Assembly (NCBI GenBank): GCA_963819115.1
Contig: CAWFUR010000005.1
Span: 1-64,000 of the forward strand
Reading direction: 5' to 3'
DNA: 64,000 nt
DNA from: JACVRW01 sp963819115
GTDB lineage: Bacteria; Actinomycetota; Thermoleophilia; Solirubrobacterales; Thermoleophilaceae
Shown: in pieces, positions 17,835 to 27,176 of the stretch
How the letters are laid out: every line of letters begins with the position of its first letter
Numbering within the stretch: the first letter of the stretch is position 1
Position numbers and translations under genes: made by a program
The notes under the pieces: model-generated
Seen by the model: the letters and a program-made list of their open reading frames with translations, nothing else
What the model was told of the DNA's origin: nothing
Databases searched by the model: none

Positions 17835-19318
17835 CCCGGCTTCCCGTGCCTGGTGTTGCGATAGATCTCGACGCTGCCGTCCCAGGTCACGAAGCTGAGG
17901 TCCCGCCCGATGTTCGTGACCGGCTCGCCCTCCGCGTAGACCTTCTTGAAGGTGCCGCAGGCCGCGACCTTGCGGCGGACGCGCTCCGGCCAGGTGCCCG
18001 CGCCCTGGGCGGCCACGAACCAGTCGACCTGGCAGATGCTCTTCGGCAGCTGGTGGTGGGCCACCCGGTAGGTGTCATAGACCGACCAGGGCGATCGCAC
18101 CTTGTCCTCGGAGGTGAGCCGCAGGATGAACGGCCAGGAGTTGTCGATCAGGAAGTCCTGGCCCGGCCTCGCCTCGGCCGCAAGGTAGTCCGTGGCCGGC
18201 CCGAGGTCGATCCATCCACGGTCCATGAGCGCCGCCTGATGGACGCCGAAGGCTCCGGCGCCGGCGGCCAGCACCAGCGCCACCACGGCTCCCAACGGCC
18301 AGCGCGCGAGGCGGCCGAGGAGCACGCCGGCCAGCGGCAGGATGAAGAGGAACCCGAACACCACGTGCTTCGTGTCCCCCACCGAGCTGCCGGTGAGCAG
18401 CGCATAGAGCGGGAAGGGGACGGCGCCCACGAGCAGGGCGGCGCCCAGCTTCTTGCGCCTGCAGGCCAGCCACCCGCCCAGGGCCAGCAGCACGGGCAGA
18501 CCTCCGTACCAGAGCTGGGAGAAGGCCACCATCGCCGGAGTGACCCCGAAGGTCGGGTTGTTGTTCACCCGCCAGCCGGCGAAATACGAGAGCGGCCCGC
18601 GAGCGGACAGGTAGTAGGTGACGAGAACGGCGCCCGCGATGAGGCCGAACAGCGCGAGGTCCATCATCGCCCGCCGTCCGCGAAGGGCCACGATCAGGAG
18701 CGCGAGCGCCACCACCGCCTCCGCGGCCGGGTACTTCGCGAGCACGCCGAAGGAGTACGCGAGAGCGGCCACCACCAGCCACTTCCGGTGTCCCGTCCGG
18801 CCGAGCTCGGCCACGCCCCACAGCGCCACGGCCACTCCGGCCACAGAAGGCGCATCGATCACGGCAAGGTGACCGAGGGCCAGCACGGGCCCGGACGCCA
18901 CCGCGAGGGCCACCGCGAAGAACGCGCTCCGGGCATCGAACAGCACGAGCGCGGCCCGCCACATCGCGGCCACGGCGATCGTGAGGAAGACGGCCGCCAG
19001 CAGCCGCGCTCCGGCCACCCCGCCCAGATCGTCGCCCAGGCCGGCGAGAACGGGCCACAACAGCGAGCCGGAGAGCCAGGTCAGGTAGCCGTCGCTGACC
19101 CCGTGGCCCTCCAGCGCCCGCCGGCCCGAGGTGATGTAGATCCCCTCGTCCAGGGTGGGCCCGTTGGCCACCGTGGCGACGATCGCGACCTCAACCGCGA
19201 AGAAGGCGGCGATCAGCCAGGCGGCGGCGACCTCCCAGGCGCCCCAGGTGCGTATACGCACGTAGGACAGCGTGGGCCGGTCGTACCCGTCGGCGAGCCA
19301 AGTGGACGTCAATTCCAT
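17831..19318 (-). CDS. GT-C family (GT39/ArnT-like) membrane glycosyltransferase
   Basis: A 495-residue polytopic protein with about 10-12 membrane segments. After the first segment comes TVANGPTLDEGIY, the acidic loop motif that binds polyprenyl-phosphate sugars in GT-C enzymes of the PMT/ArnT type. A soluble C-terminal domain (from about residue 370) faces the outside. It likely transfers a sugar from a polyprenyl-phosphate donor, possibly made by the DPM1-like half of the downstream gene, which it overlaps by ATGA. ATG 19318 was preferred over a start 120 bases upstream, which lacks membrane character. Confidence 0.82.
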   Translation of the reverse strand: MELTSTWLADGYDRPTLSYVRIRTWGAWEVAAAWLIAAFFAVEVAIVATVANGPTLDEGIYITSGRRALEGHGVSDGYLTWLSGSLLWPVLAGLGDDLGGVAGARLLAAVFLTIAVAAMWRAALVLFDARSAFFAVALAVASGPVLALGHLAVIDAPSVAGVAVALWGVAELGRTGHRKWLVVAALAYSFGVLAKYPAAEAVVALALLIVALRGRRAMMDLALFGLIAGAVLVTYYLSARGPLSYFAGWRVNNNPTFGVTPAMVAFSQLWYGGLPVLLALGGWLACRRKKLGAALLVGAVPFPLYALLTGSSVGDTKHVVFGFLFILPLAGVLLGRLARWPLGAVVALVLAAGAGAFGVHQAALMDRGWIDLGPATDYLAAEARPGQDFLIDNSWPFILRLTSEDKVRSPWSVYDTYRVAHHQLPKSICQVDWFVAAQGAGTWPERVRRKVAACGTFKKVYAEGEPVTNIGRDLSFVTWDGSVEIYRNTRHGKPG

Positions 19319-19480
19319 TCGAATAGGTCTCCGCGAGGCCCCCCGGCCCACTTCCAAGGTACTCGCTCCCCGCGCACATGCAATATCTTCGGCGCCGGCC
19401 CGCTCGGCGGCACTCAAACATCCGGCCACCCACCCCATCCACGCGCCCGCGGCGACCGAACACGTATACGTGAGCCACCC

Positions 19481-20572
19481 GTGCAGACGCTAGCGAGGCC
19501 GTGGGCACTGCGCGCCGTCCTCGCGCTCCTCCTCGTGGGCGCCGCCACGGCCGCCGTGCTGCTGCTCACCGGCCGCCATGATGAGGGCGTGTCCGGGAGC
19601 CACGGCAACCCCCCTTCCGCCCACCCGGGTGAGGTCCACTTCCGCCCGGTCTCGCGCGGGCACCGGCCGCCCGTGCTCGGCGCCGCGGTGAACTGGGAGC
19701 TGCTCCGGCGGCCCGGCGCCTACCAGCGGCTGTTCCTCGCCCACTACAGCTCGCTCACCCCCGAGAACCTGATGAAGATGGACACGCTCGCTCCCGCTCC
19801 CGGCCGCCTCTCGTTCGGGGATGCGGACGCGCTGGTGCGATGGAGCGAGCGGCACGGGATCGCCGTTCACGGGCACACGCTCGTCTGGGGCAAGCAGCTG
19901 CCTCCCTGGCTCACCGAGCGGGCCTGGACGCGAGGCGAGCTGCGCTCGTTCCTCGAGCGGTACGTGAAGGCCGTGATAGGCCGGTACCGCGGGCGGATCG
20001 AGTCCTGGGACGTGGTGAACGAGCCGCTCGCCGACGATGGGTCGCTGCAGCGGAACCTCTGGCGCCGGGTGCTCGGGCCGGGCTACGTGGCCGAGGCGCT
20101 GCGCTGGGCCCACGAGGCTGATCCCGCCGCCCGGCTCTACGTGAACGACTTCAACATCGAGGGGCGCTCGCCCAAGACGGACGGGATGCTCGCGCTGCTC
20201 TCGCGCCTCCGCCGGGAGCGGGTCCCGGTCGACGGAATCGGCCTTCAGAGCCACCTGACGCTCAGCTCCATGCCCACGGCCTCCCAGCTCCGCTCCACGA
20301 TGCGGCGCTATGCGGCGCTGGGCCTGGCGGTCGACATCTCCGAGATGGACGTTCCGGCGGGACCGGGCCGTCGCGCCCAGGCGGCGCAGGCGCGGGCCTA
20401 CCGGGAGGTGGCCTCGGCCTGCCGCGACCTGCCGGCGTGCGGGCGCTTCACCACCTGGGGCTTCACGGACGCCTCCACCTGGCTGGGCACCGGAGAGCGG
20501 CCGCTGCCGTTCACGGCGCGCGGGGCGGCCAAGCCGGCCTGGCGGGCGATCGAATCCGCGCTGAGCGGCTGA
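19481..20572 (+). CDS. GH10 family endo-xylanase-like protein
   Basis: A 363-residue membrane-anchored or secreted GH10 enzyme. A hydrophobic stretch (LRAVLALLLVGAATAAVLLL, residues 10-29) acts as signal or anchor. The GH10 barrel shows NWELLRRPG, LTPENLMKMD, HGHTLVWGKQLPPWL, WDVVNEPLADDG (acid/base E181), VDGIGLQSHL, DISEMDV (nucleophile E288) and TTWGFTDASTWL. GH10 enzymes are retaining endo-beta-1,4-xylanases. In a biosynthetic locus it may trim a beta-linked exopolysaccharide instead of plant xylan. The start is a GTG with a poor ribosome-binding site. It is eight bases from the exostosin-like gene, so they are likely co-transcribed. Confidence 0.9.
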   Translation: MQTLARPWALRAVLALLLVGAATAAVLLLTGRHDEGVSGSHGNPPSAHPGEVHFRPVSRGHRPPVLGAAVNWELLRRPGAYQRLFLAHYSSLTPENLMKMDTLAPAPGRLSFGDADALVRWSERHGIAVHGHTLVWGKQLPPWLTERAWTRGELRSFLERYVKAVIGRYRGRIESWDVVNEPLADDGSLQRNLWRRVLGPGYVAEALRWAHEADPAARLYVNDFNIEGRSPKTDGMLALLSRLRRERVPVDGIGLQSHLTLSSMPTASQLRSTMRRYAALGLAVDISEMDVPAGPGRRAQAAQARAYREVASACRDLPACGRFTTWGFTDASTWLGTGERPLPFTARGAAKPAWRAIESALSG

Positions 20573-20579
20573 GCTCCTG

Positions 20580-21599
20580 ATGCCCCGCTACTTCCTCGAC
20601 CTCCCGGAGGAGCCCGCCCCGATCGCGTGGGACATCCACGCGGGCCCGCGCCCGGAGCGGGCCGACACGCGCTACTTCGGCACGGTCTTCGAGGCGATGG
20701 AGGCGAACCTGCGCGACCCGGACGTGGACGTGTACCTGACCTGGGACACGAGCCGGCTGCCCGCCTACGGCGACCGCGTCGTGGCGGTGGTGCTCGGTGA
20801 CGAGAGCGGGCGGATCCCCCTCTACGTGAACCGCGTGAGGGCGGTGTTCAAGAGCTACGGGCTCCGGCCGCAGCCGGCGAGCGAGATCCGTGCCGGCGCG
20901 CCGCTCACCGCGGCGCTGGAGCTGGCACAGCGCTCGGTGCACTGGCTGCGCTGGCTTCCCGGCGGGGCCACGCAGGCCCGCACGCGACTCGCCCGGCGCC
21001 TGCGCGGGCGGCCGCTCCCGCCTGACGTGGCGCTGATCCCGCTCGGCACCTACAACCAGCTCGACCTTCCGCTCGTGCCGATGGAGGACCGGGCCACGGA
21101 CCTCTTCTTCGCGGGCAGCGTGGAGCACGACGCCACCGTCCGTGCCCGCATCGGGTCGCCCAAGGCACGCAGCAGGCGGGAGATGCTCACCGCGATCGAC
21201 GCCCTCGCCGCTCGCCGGCCCGGGCTGAGCACGGACATTCGCCTGACCTCGGGCTTCACCGGGTCCGAGGACGCGGCCGCCGGCTATTCGCAGGGGCTGA
21301 TGGGCTCACGCATCTGCCTGGCCCCGCGGGGGAACTCGGCGGAGACCTTCCGCGTGCTGGAGGGGCTCCGCGCCGGCTGCGTGGTGGTGGGCGAGCGACT
21401 CCCGCCCTTCTGGTTCTACGAGGGCAGCCCCGTGCTCCAACTGCGCTCCTGGAGCGAGCTCGAGCGGGTGGTCACACCCGTCCTCGACGACCCGGGCCAG
21501 ATGGCCCGCCTGCACGCCGAGAGCCTTGCCTGGTGGCGTGACCGGTGCTCGGAGCAGGCCGTGGGACGCTTCCTGGCCGCGCGCCTGAACCGCCTCTGA
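20580..21599 (+). CDS. Exostosin-like (GT47) glycosyltransferase
   Basis: A 339-residue soluble protein whose C-terminal half carries the exostosin-family blocks: DLFFAGSVEHD, then GSRICLAPRGNSAETFRVLE followed by LRAGCVVV. This pattern is found in GT47 transferases that add glucuronic acid, GlcNAc or related sugars to long glycans. The N-terminal half (residues 1-170) is less conserved and probably binds the acceptor. It follows the GH10 gene closely and precedes a GT4 gene on the same strand. The donor sugar is unknown. Confidence 0.75.
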   Translation: MPRYFLDLPEEPAPIAWDIHAGPRPERADTRYFGTVFEAMEANLRDPDVDVYLTWDTSRLPAYGDRVVAVVLGDESGRIPLYVNRVRAVFKSYGLRPQPASEIRAGAPLTAALELAQRSVHWLRWLPGGATQARTRLARRLRGRPLPPDVALIPLGTYNQLDLPLVPMEDRATDLFFAGSVEHDATVRARIGSPKARSRREMLTAIDALAARRPGLSTDIRLTSGFTGSEDAAAGYSQGLMGSRICLAPRGNSAETFRVLEGLRAGCVVVGERLPPFWFYEGSPVLQLRSWSELERVVTPVLDDPGQMARLHAESLAWWRDRCSEQAVGRFLAARLNRL

Positions 21600-21615
21600 A
21601 CGCCTTCCCGCGCCG

Positions 21616-21633
21616 GTGGCGATTACCCGCCAC
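21616..21633 (+). terminator. Intergenic hairpin, possible weak terminator
   Basis: GTGGCG-ATTACC-CGCCAC forms a 6-bp stem 16 bases after the exostosin-like gene's stop. There is no T-run, so it could be an attenuator or processing site. Confidence 0.3.
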
Positions 21634-21664
21634 TACTGTCACGCTCTTCAGTGAGCTTCCACTG

Positions 21665-22906
21665 ATGAGGATCCTTTTCGCCAATCACACGGCCGCCTGG
21701 AGCGGCGCCGAGGTGTCACTGATGCGCGTTCTGGCCGGCGTGCGTGACGCCCATGAGGTGACGGTGGCCTGCCCGTCCGGCGGCCCGCTGGCGGACGCCT
21801 TGGACCGGGCGAACATCGAGCGCGTGGCGCTCCCGGCGGTGGACGCGAGCCTGCGGCTCCACCCGATTCAGACGCCGGTCGGACTCGCACAGCTGACGGC
21901 CGGCGGACTGGCGCTCGCGGGTGCCTCCCGCCGCGCGGGACCGGACGTGATCCACGCCAACACCCCCCGCACCGGCCTGATGGCGGCCATCGCGCGACGG
22001 CGGGGCGGCGCCCCCTTCGTCGTGCGTGCGCACGAACACCTGCCGCCGAGCCGCGTCGGACGCACCATCCGAACGGTGCTCGGCCGGAGCGCGGAGGCGA
22101 TCGTGGCCAACTCCGACTACACGGCCGCACGGCTGAACGAGGGACTGGCCGAGCCGCTGGCCGTCCGCGTCTACAACAGCATCGATCACGCGCGCTTCGA
22201 CCCCGAGGCGGTGCGCGGCTCGGGCCTGCGCGCCGAGCTGGGGCTCGAGCAGGGAGTTCGGCTGCTCGGACAGGTGGCTCAGATCACGCCCTGGAAGGGC
22301 CAGGACACCTCCATCCGGACGCTCGCCGAGCTCCGCGCGCAGGGCGTGGACGCCCACCTGGCCCTGGTCGGCCAGATCGCCTTCGGCGGGAAGGGCGTGC
22401 GCTACGACAACCACGCCTTCCTCGCCTCGCTCGAGCGCCTGGCCGAGGACCTCGGAGTGGAGCGGCAGGTGCACTTCCTCGGGCAGCGCGAGGACGTGCC
22501 CGAGATCCTGGCCGCGCTCGACCTCTCACTGCTGCCCTCGTGGGAGGAGCCCTTCGGCCTGGCCGTGGTTGAGAGCATGGCGATGGGCACGCCACCGCTG
22601 GTCACCTCGGTCGGCGCCGGCCCCGAGCTCGTGGAGGACGGCGTGTCCGGCCGCGTGCTGGCGCCGCGGCAGCCGGGACCCTGGACCACGGCCGCGCGCG
22701 AGCTGCTCGAGGAGCCCGGCGCACTGTCACGTATGAGCGCGGCGGGACCCCCGGCCGCGGCACGCTTCCGCGACGACGTGCATGCTGGGGAGATGCTGTC
22801 GATCTACGCACGGGCCGCGGGGAGCCCGCACGGAACGTCGTCTCCGGGACCCGTCGGGGTCACCGGCGGGCGCGAGGAGCGGATGGAGGCGGCATGGCCG
22901 AGCTGA
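21665..22906 (+). CDS. GT4 glycosyltransferase
   Basis: A 413-residue GT-B family 4 enzyme beginning MRILFANHTAAWSGAEVSL, a typical GT4 start with the glycine/serine loop. The donor half contains LLGQVAQITPWKGQDTSI, the EDVPEILAALDLSLLPSW segment and EEPFGLAVVESMAMGTPPLV with the E-x7-E pair. The ATG at 21665 was chosen because the Rossmann strand begins there. The last 13 bases overlap the start of the O-antigen-ligase-like gene, so the two are translated together. Confidence 0.9.
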   Translation: MRILFANHTAAWSGAEVSLMRVLAGVRDAHEVTVACPSGGPLADALDRANIERVALPAVDASLRLHPIQTPVGLAQLTAGGLALAGASRRAGPDVIHANTPRTGLMAAIARRRGGAPFVVRAHEHLPPSRVGRTIRTVLGRSAEAIVANSDYTAARLNEGLAEPLAVRVYNSIDHARFDPEAVRGSGLRAELGLEQGVRLLGQVAQITPWKGQDTSIRTLAELRAQGVDAHLALVGQIAFGGKGVRYDNHAFLASLERLAEDLGVERQVHFLGQREDVPEILAALDLSLLPSWEEPFGLAVVESMAMGTPPLVTSVGAGPELVEDGVSGRVLAPRQPGPWTTAARELLEEPGALSRMSAAGPPAAARFRDDVHAGEMLSIYARAAGSPHGTSSPGPVGVTGGREERMEAAWPS

Positions 22907-24342
22907 CCACCCGGCGCCGCGGGCTGGCCGTCCCCGGCCGGGCGCGCCACTCCGACCTCGGCTTCGCACTCGGCGCGGGCGGCGCGGCCGCCCTGGCGCT
23001 GGCCGGTGCCCTGATGCTCTCGATCCAGGCCGCGCTCGCGCTCGTGCTGGTGCTGAGCGTCGTGGCGCTCCACCAGTACGACCGCGCGCTCGGGATCTAC
23101 GCCCTGTTCGGCTTCTGGTTCCTCGCGCCCCTGCTCCGGCGCCTCCTCGACCTCAGCACCGGTTACGTGAGCAACGACCCGCTCTCGCTCGCGCCCTTCA
23201 TCGCCACCGCCGCCATCGCCGCGCTCGAGCTGAGCCGGGTCGCGGTACCGCGCGAGATCCGGCGCGTGCTGCTCCTGGGAGCGGCCGGCTTCGCCCTGGG
23301 TCTTCCGCTCGGGCTGGTGTCCGGGCCCCGGGCCGCGGTCTACGCGATGGTGTCCTACATCGCGGGCGTGAGCGGCGCCGTGCTCGGGCTCCGCGAGCCG
23401 CTCAGCGTCCAGGGCAGCACCCTCCGCAGGGTTCTCCTCTACGGGATGCCGGTGATCGCCGCGTACGCGATCGTGCAGCGCGAGATCGTGCTGCCCCACT
23501 GGGACATCGCCTGGCTCGAGTCGATCGACTTCGCGAGCGTCGGCGATCCCAAGCTGGGCGCCGTGCGCGCCTTCTCGACACTCAACGGCCCGGGCGCCCT
23601 GGCCCCCCTCCTGGGCCTCTCGCTGCTCTGCTACCTCACGGTGCGCCGGGCGCGGCCGATCGTCTTCGTCGGCGTGATCCTGGTGACGCTGGCACTGTCC
23701 ATGACCTTCGTGCGCTCCGCGTGGGTGGCGTTGATAGTGGCCGGCATCGCCCACGTCGTGGTCTCGAACGGGCGCAGCGCCCGGCCGGTGTTCGGCGCGG
23801 TGGCCGTGATGGTGGCTGCCTCGATAGCCCTGTCCCCTGTGAGCTCCACGGCCAAGGACGTGGTGAACCGATTCGAGTCGATCACCAACCGCGAGGACAC
23901 CTCCACCACCGAGCGCTCCGCAACCGTGAGCGAGACCCTGCCCACCGCGGCCACCGCGCCGCTCGGCCACGGGCTCGGCACCGCCGGGGAGGCCTCGAGG
24001 CTGAACTCCCAGGAGTCGGATCTCCGCCACCCCGACAACGGCTACCTCTCGCTGATGTACCAGGCGGGCCCGATCGGGTTCCTGCTGGTGATGGCAGCCC
24101 TGGGCTATGCGCTGAAGGCGGCCTGGGAGGGCGCCAGGTCGCGGGCGCCGGGCCAGGAGATGCGCCAGCTGCTGTTCGCCATGTTGGTGTTCATGGGCGT
24201 CGTGCTCTACACCGGAGACTCGTTCTACGGCAGCCACGGGGTGATCCTGTGGATGATCGTCGGCCAGATCCTGGCCAACGACTACCGCCTGAAACGGGGT
24301 CAGCTCCGGCCCGGGCTCCGGTCCGACGTCGCGGTCCGGTAG
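22894..24342 (+). CDS. O-antigen polymerase/ligase-like membrane protein (Wzy/WaaL)
   Basis: A 482-residue integral membrane protein with about 11-12 hydrophobic segments. A large external loop (about residues 320-395, rich in Ser, Thr and Asn and ending DLRHPDNGYLSLMYQAG) is the layout of Wzy/O-antigen-ligase family proteins, where a conserved His sits before NxYL. It would polymerise or ligate undecaprenyl-linked repeat units after the flippase has moved them. It overlaps the GT4 gene upstream and is convergent with the frameshifted GT4 downstream (43-bp overlap). Polymerase versus ligase cannot be decided from sequence. Confidence 0.85.
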   Translation: MAELTTRRRGLAVPGRARHSDLGFALGAGGAAALALAGALMLSIQAALALVLVLSVVALHQYDRALGIYALFGFWFLAPLLRRLLDLSTGYVSNDPLSLAPFIATAAIAALELSRVAVPREIRRVLLLGAAGFALGLPLGLVSGPRAAVYAMVSYIAGVSGAVLGLREPLSVQGSTLRRVLLYGMPVIAAYAIVQREIVLPHWDIAWLESIDFASVGDPKLGAVRAFSTLNGPGALAPLLGLSLLCYLTVRRARPIVFVGVILVTLALSMTFVRSAWVALIVAGIAHVVVSNGRSARPVFGAVAVMVAASIALSPVSSTAKDVVNRFESITNREDTSTTERSATVSETLPTAATAPLGHGLGTAGEASRLNSQESDLRHPDNGYLSLMYQAGPIGFLLVMAALGYALKAAWEGARSRAPGQEMRQLLFAMLVFMGVVLYTGDSFYGSHGVILWMIVGQILANDYRLKRGQLRPGLRSDVAVR

Positions 24343-25449
24343 AGGTCCTCGAGCCGGGCCACCACCCGCGGCCAGGCAAAGCGCTCCTCCACCACGCGGC
24401 GGTTGTGCTCGCCCATTGAACGGGCCAGCGCAGGGTCGCCGAGGACCCGGCCAAGCGCGTCGGCCAGCGCGCCCGCGTTTCCGGGCGGCACCCTCGCGCC
24501 GCCCTCCTCGGGCACCAGGTACCCGAGGCCGCCGGCGTCGGTGGCCACCACCGGACGCCCGCAGGCCATCGCCTCCACGGCGGCCAGCGGGGCGGGGTCG
24601 CCGTACGAGGGGAGGCAGTACACGGCGCAGCTCTGCATGAGCTCTCTGGCCCTCTCGCGGTCCACCGGCCCCAACAGCTCCACGCCTGTGAGCGCCGGCG
24701 ATGCCGCGATGCGGGCCCTGACCCGCTCGAGCTCCGCCCCATCGCCTCCGACGAGAAGGCGCGCGGAGGGCATGCCGCGGGGCGAGCCGCTCGAAGGCGT
24801 CCAGCATCACGTGGATTCCCTTTCGCACCTCGAGACTGGCCAGGTAGAGCACCTCCCCGGCCCGCGGCGGTGAGCCGGACGGGCGCCAGAAGCGCTCGTC
24901 CACGCCCAGCGGCAGCTCGTGCACCCGGCCCGCCCGCCCCCCACGCAGCTCCACCTTGTCGGCGGCGGCCGGGGTGGAGATGAGCACAGAGGCCGCGCGT
25001 GCCTGCTGGGCCGCGCGCAGGATCCGTTTCACCCGCAGCGCCGCTCCGCTCACCTCGGCGTCCGCCCCGAGGCCGGTGGGCGCCCAGTCGGGCACGTAGG
25101 GCCCCAGGACGAGCGGCGGGCCCCCGCGACCGAGGGCGAGGCTGACTCCCACCTCCACCGGCGTGAGCTGGTGAACCAGGTCGAAGGTACGGACCCGGGC
25201 AAGCCGGGCGTATAGGCGGCGCACACGCCACATGAAGGCCAAACGGTGGGGGTTGTCCGCCCCCAACTCGTGCATGTGCACGTTGCCGGGCAGCTCCTCG
25301 CCCAGATCCACCCGGCCGGCGGCCACGTGCAGCTCGTGCCCGTTAAGGGCCAGCTGGCGCACGAATCCGTAGGCCACAAGCCCATCTCCGTGCGGCCGGA
25401 TGTCGGTGAACATGGCGGAGCCGGGTATGACGAAGATGCGGAATGGCAC
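24300..25449 (-). pseudogene. GT4 glycosyltransferase with a one-base frameshift
   Basis: Two minus-strand frames together make one GT4 protein. The first, from GTG 25449, reads FVIPGSAMFTDIRPHGDGL through VRKGIHVMLDAFERLAP. The second resumes as MPSARLLVGGDGAELERVR and continues through PAPLAAVEAMACGRPVVATD to the end. Removing one base in the G-run 24779-24782 joins them as FERLARGMPSARL, a perfect GT4 junction. The total length is 1,150 nt, one base over a multiple of three. It is either a recent pseudogene or a sequencing/assembly insertion; because two other genes here show the same defect, an error is favoured. It is divergent from the chain-length gene. Confidence 0.8.
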
Positions 25450-25495
25450 AGATGTATGATCCCCGAGCCGCACTCTCCCGGCCGCGCCGGACTGG

Positions 25496-25523
25496 TTGTG
25501 CATACGAAAAACTGCGCTAGCCT
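25496..25523 (+). promoter_or_regulatory. Promoter of the chain-length/kinase gene
   Basis: TTGTGC (25496-25501) and TAGCCT (25518-25523) are separated by 16 bases, a sigma-70/A-type arrangement. The -10 box ends eight bases before ATG 25532, so the transcript is probably leaderless. Confidence 0.55.
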
Positions 25524-25531
25524 GGCTCGAG

Positions 25532-27133
25532 ATGAGGTCTTCAGAAAACGGCAGCACTTACGGCCTGGAGCCGCAGAGCCACCAGAGCCCTTCCCTTCTC
25601 GGCGCGCTCAGGCGCAGGTGGCCGATCATCGTCATCACGATGCTCCTGGCCGGCGGAGCCGCGGCGGCATTCGCGCTCGCCAGCAACAAGGACTACGAGT
25701 CCACGGCCACTCTGATCTTCCGGCAGACGATCGCGCCGCAGCTCAACTCCATCGGCCTGATTCCGAACACGGTGGCGGCCGACCATCTCGCCCAGGACAA
25801 CACCGAGCGCGTGGCCTCCAAGACCGTGGCGGTGGACACCTCCAATGAGCTGAAGGCCCGCGGGGTGAACATGTCGCCGGACGACGTCCAGGACGACGTG
25901 AAGGTCACGGGCGACAAGACCAGCGAAGTGGTGAAGGTCACCGGTTCGGCCTCATCCGCCTCGCGCGCGGCCCTTCTGACGAACACCTACGCCTCGAACG
26001 CCCGCCGCCTGGCCGCGGACGAGGACCGGGAGCTGGCGCGGCAGTCCCTCGCGAGCCTCCGGAAGCAGTTCGACGCTCTGCCGGTGAACGTGCAGAACCA
26101 CGTATCGGGTCCGGGCGCCCAGCTGCGAAACAACATGCAGAAGATGCAGGTGATCGCGGACGTCGGCAACGGCAGCCCGTCGATCACGCAGCCCGGCTAC
26201 GTGCCCTCCCACAAGGCGGGAAGCCCGGTCCAGATGATCATCCTGGGCCTGCTCTTCGGCGCCGTGCTCGGCGCCGGCCTGGCCCTGCTTCGTGAGCAGA
26301 GCGATCGCCGCCTGCACGGCGCGGACGAGGCCTCGGCGGCCTTCGAGGCGCCCGTGCTCACCACGGTCCCCCGCCACCGCGCGCTGAAGCGGCCGGTGCC
26401 CTTCGCGGACCTTCCGCCCGAGGTGGCCGAGGCGTTCCGGATGCTCCAGATGAACCTTCGCTTCGCCTGGGACGAGCCCGTGCGGAGCCTCGTGATCACC
26501 TCGTCGCGCTCCCAGGAGGGCAAGACCACCGTCGCCTGGAACCTCGCCTGCGCCGGACTCTCAGCCGGCCTCAGCGTGGCCCTCGTGGAGGCGGACATGC
26601 GCCGCCCGACCCTGGCCGAGCGTTACGGGCTGCAGCCCGGCCCTGGCGTCACCGAGGTCGTGGAGAGGCGCACCGACCTGGCGGCCGCTCTCCAGCCGCT
26701 CACCAACGTGCGTGGGGACCGCCACGGGCGCCAGCTCGACGTGCTGGTGGCCGGTCAGCTGCCGCCCGATCCCTGGGCGATCCTGCAGTCCGAGAACATG
26801 GGCTGGATCCTCGACACCCTCAAGCGCGACCACGACCTCGTCGTGGTCGACACCCCGCCTCTTCCCCACGTGGCCGACGCCATCTCGCTGATGCGCCACG
26901 TGGACGGCGTGATCGTCACAGCGTCGGTGAACTCCACCCGCGGGGACGACGCCCGCCGGCTCCGCGAGCAGCTTCAGGGCCTCGACGCCCGGGTGCTGGG
27001 CGTGGTGGTCAACGGCGGCTCGGCCGCAACCGGCTATGGCTACGTGCCGAGCGTCAAGCACGGCTCACCGTCGTCGGCCGACACCCAGCCAATCTCGGCC
27101 GTCAGCCCGCCGCCCGACACCGAGATTCGCTGA
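25532..27133 (+). CDS. Chain-length determinant fused to BY-kinase-like domain (Wzz/Wzc-CpsCD type)
   Basis: A 533-residue regulator of polysaccharide chain length. A first membrane segment (about residues 31-50) is followed by an external Wzz domain, a second segment (about 230-250) and a cytoplasmic P-loop kinase domain. The Walker A is SSRSQEGKTT (K331), Walker A' is VALVEADMRRP, and Walker B is LVVVDTPPL. These match bacterial tyrosine kinases that control Wzx/Wzy export. The C-terminal tail has only two closely spaced tyrosines (YGYVP) instead of the usual tyrosine cluster. The ATG was chosen from the promoter position and the membrane topology. No phosphatase partner is seen nearby. Confidence 0.87.
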   Translation: MRSSENGSTYGLEPQSHQSPSLLGALRRRWPIIVITMLLAGGAAAAFALASNKDYESTATLIFRQTIAPQLNSIGLIPNTVAADHLAQDNTERVASKTVAVDTSNELKARGVNMSPDDVQDDVKVTGDKTSEVVKVTGSASSASRAALLTNTYASNARRLAADEDRELARQSLASLRKQFDALPVNVQNHVSGPGAQLRNNMQKMQVIADVGNGSPSITQPGYVPSHKAGSPVQMIILGLLFGAVLGAGLALLREQSDRRLHGADEASAAFEAPVLTTVPRHRALKRPVPFADLPPEVAEAFRMLQMNLRFAWDEPVRSLVITSSRSQEGKTTVAWNLACAGLSAGLSVALVEADMRRPTLAERYGLQPGPGVTEVVERRTDLAAALQPLTNVRGDRHGRQLDVLVAGQLPPDPWAILQSENMGWILDTLKRDHDLVVVDTPPLPHVADAISLMRHVDGVIVTASVNSTRGDDARRLREQLQGLDARVLGVVVNGGSAATGYGYVPSVKHGSPSSADTQPISAVSPPPDTEIR

Positions 27134-27157
27134 CCCCCTGAGCGGGTAGGCGGACCG

Positions 27158-27176
27158 AGCCTCGCTCAGCGAGGCT
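27158..27176. terminator. Convergent-gene hairpin
   Basis: AGCCTCGC-TCA-GCGAGGCT gives a perfect 8-bp stem between the converging ends of the chain-length gene and the sugar transferase, overlapping the latter's last codons. There is no T-run on either side, so terminator activity is uncertain. Confidence 0.4.

Noticed and set aside
17846..19480. Long upstream extension of the GH10 frame to 17846
   Set aside because: Antisense to the GT-C gene, no signal peptide; GTG 19481 directly before the signal/anchor segment is the sensible start.
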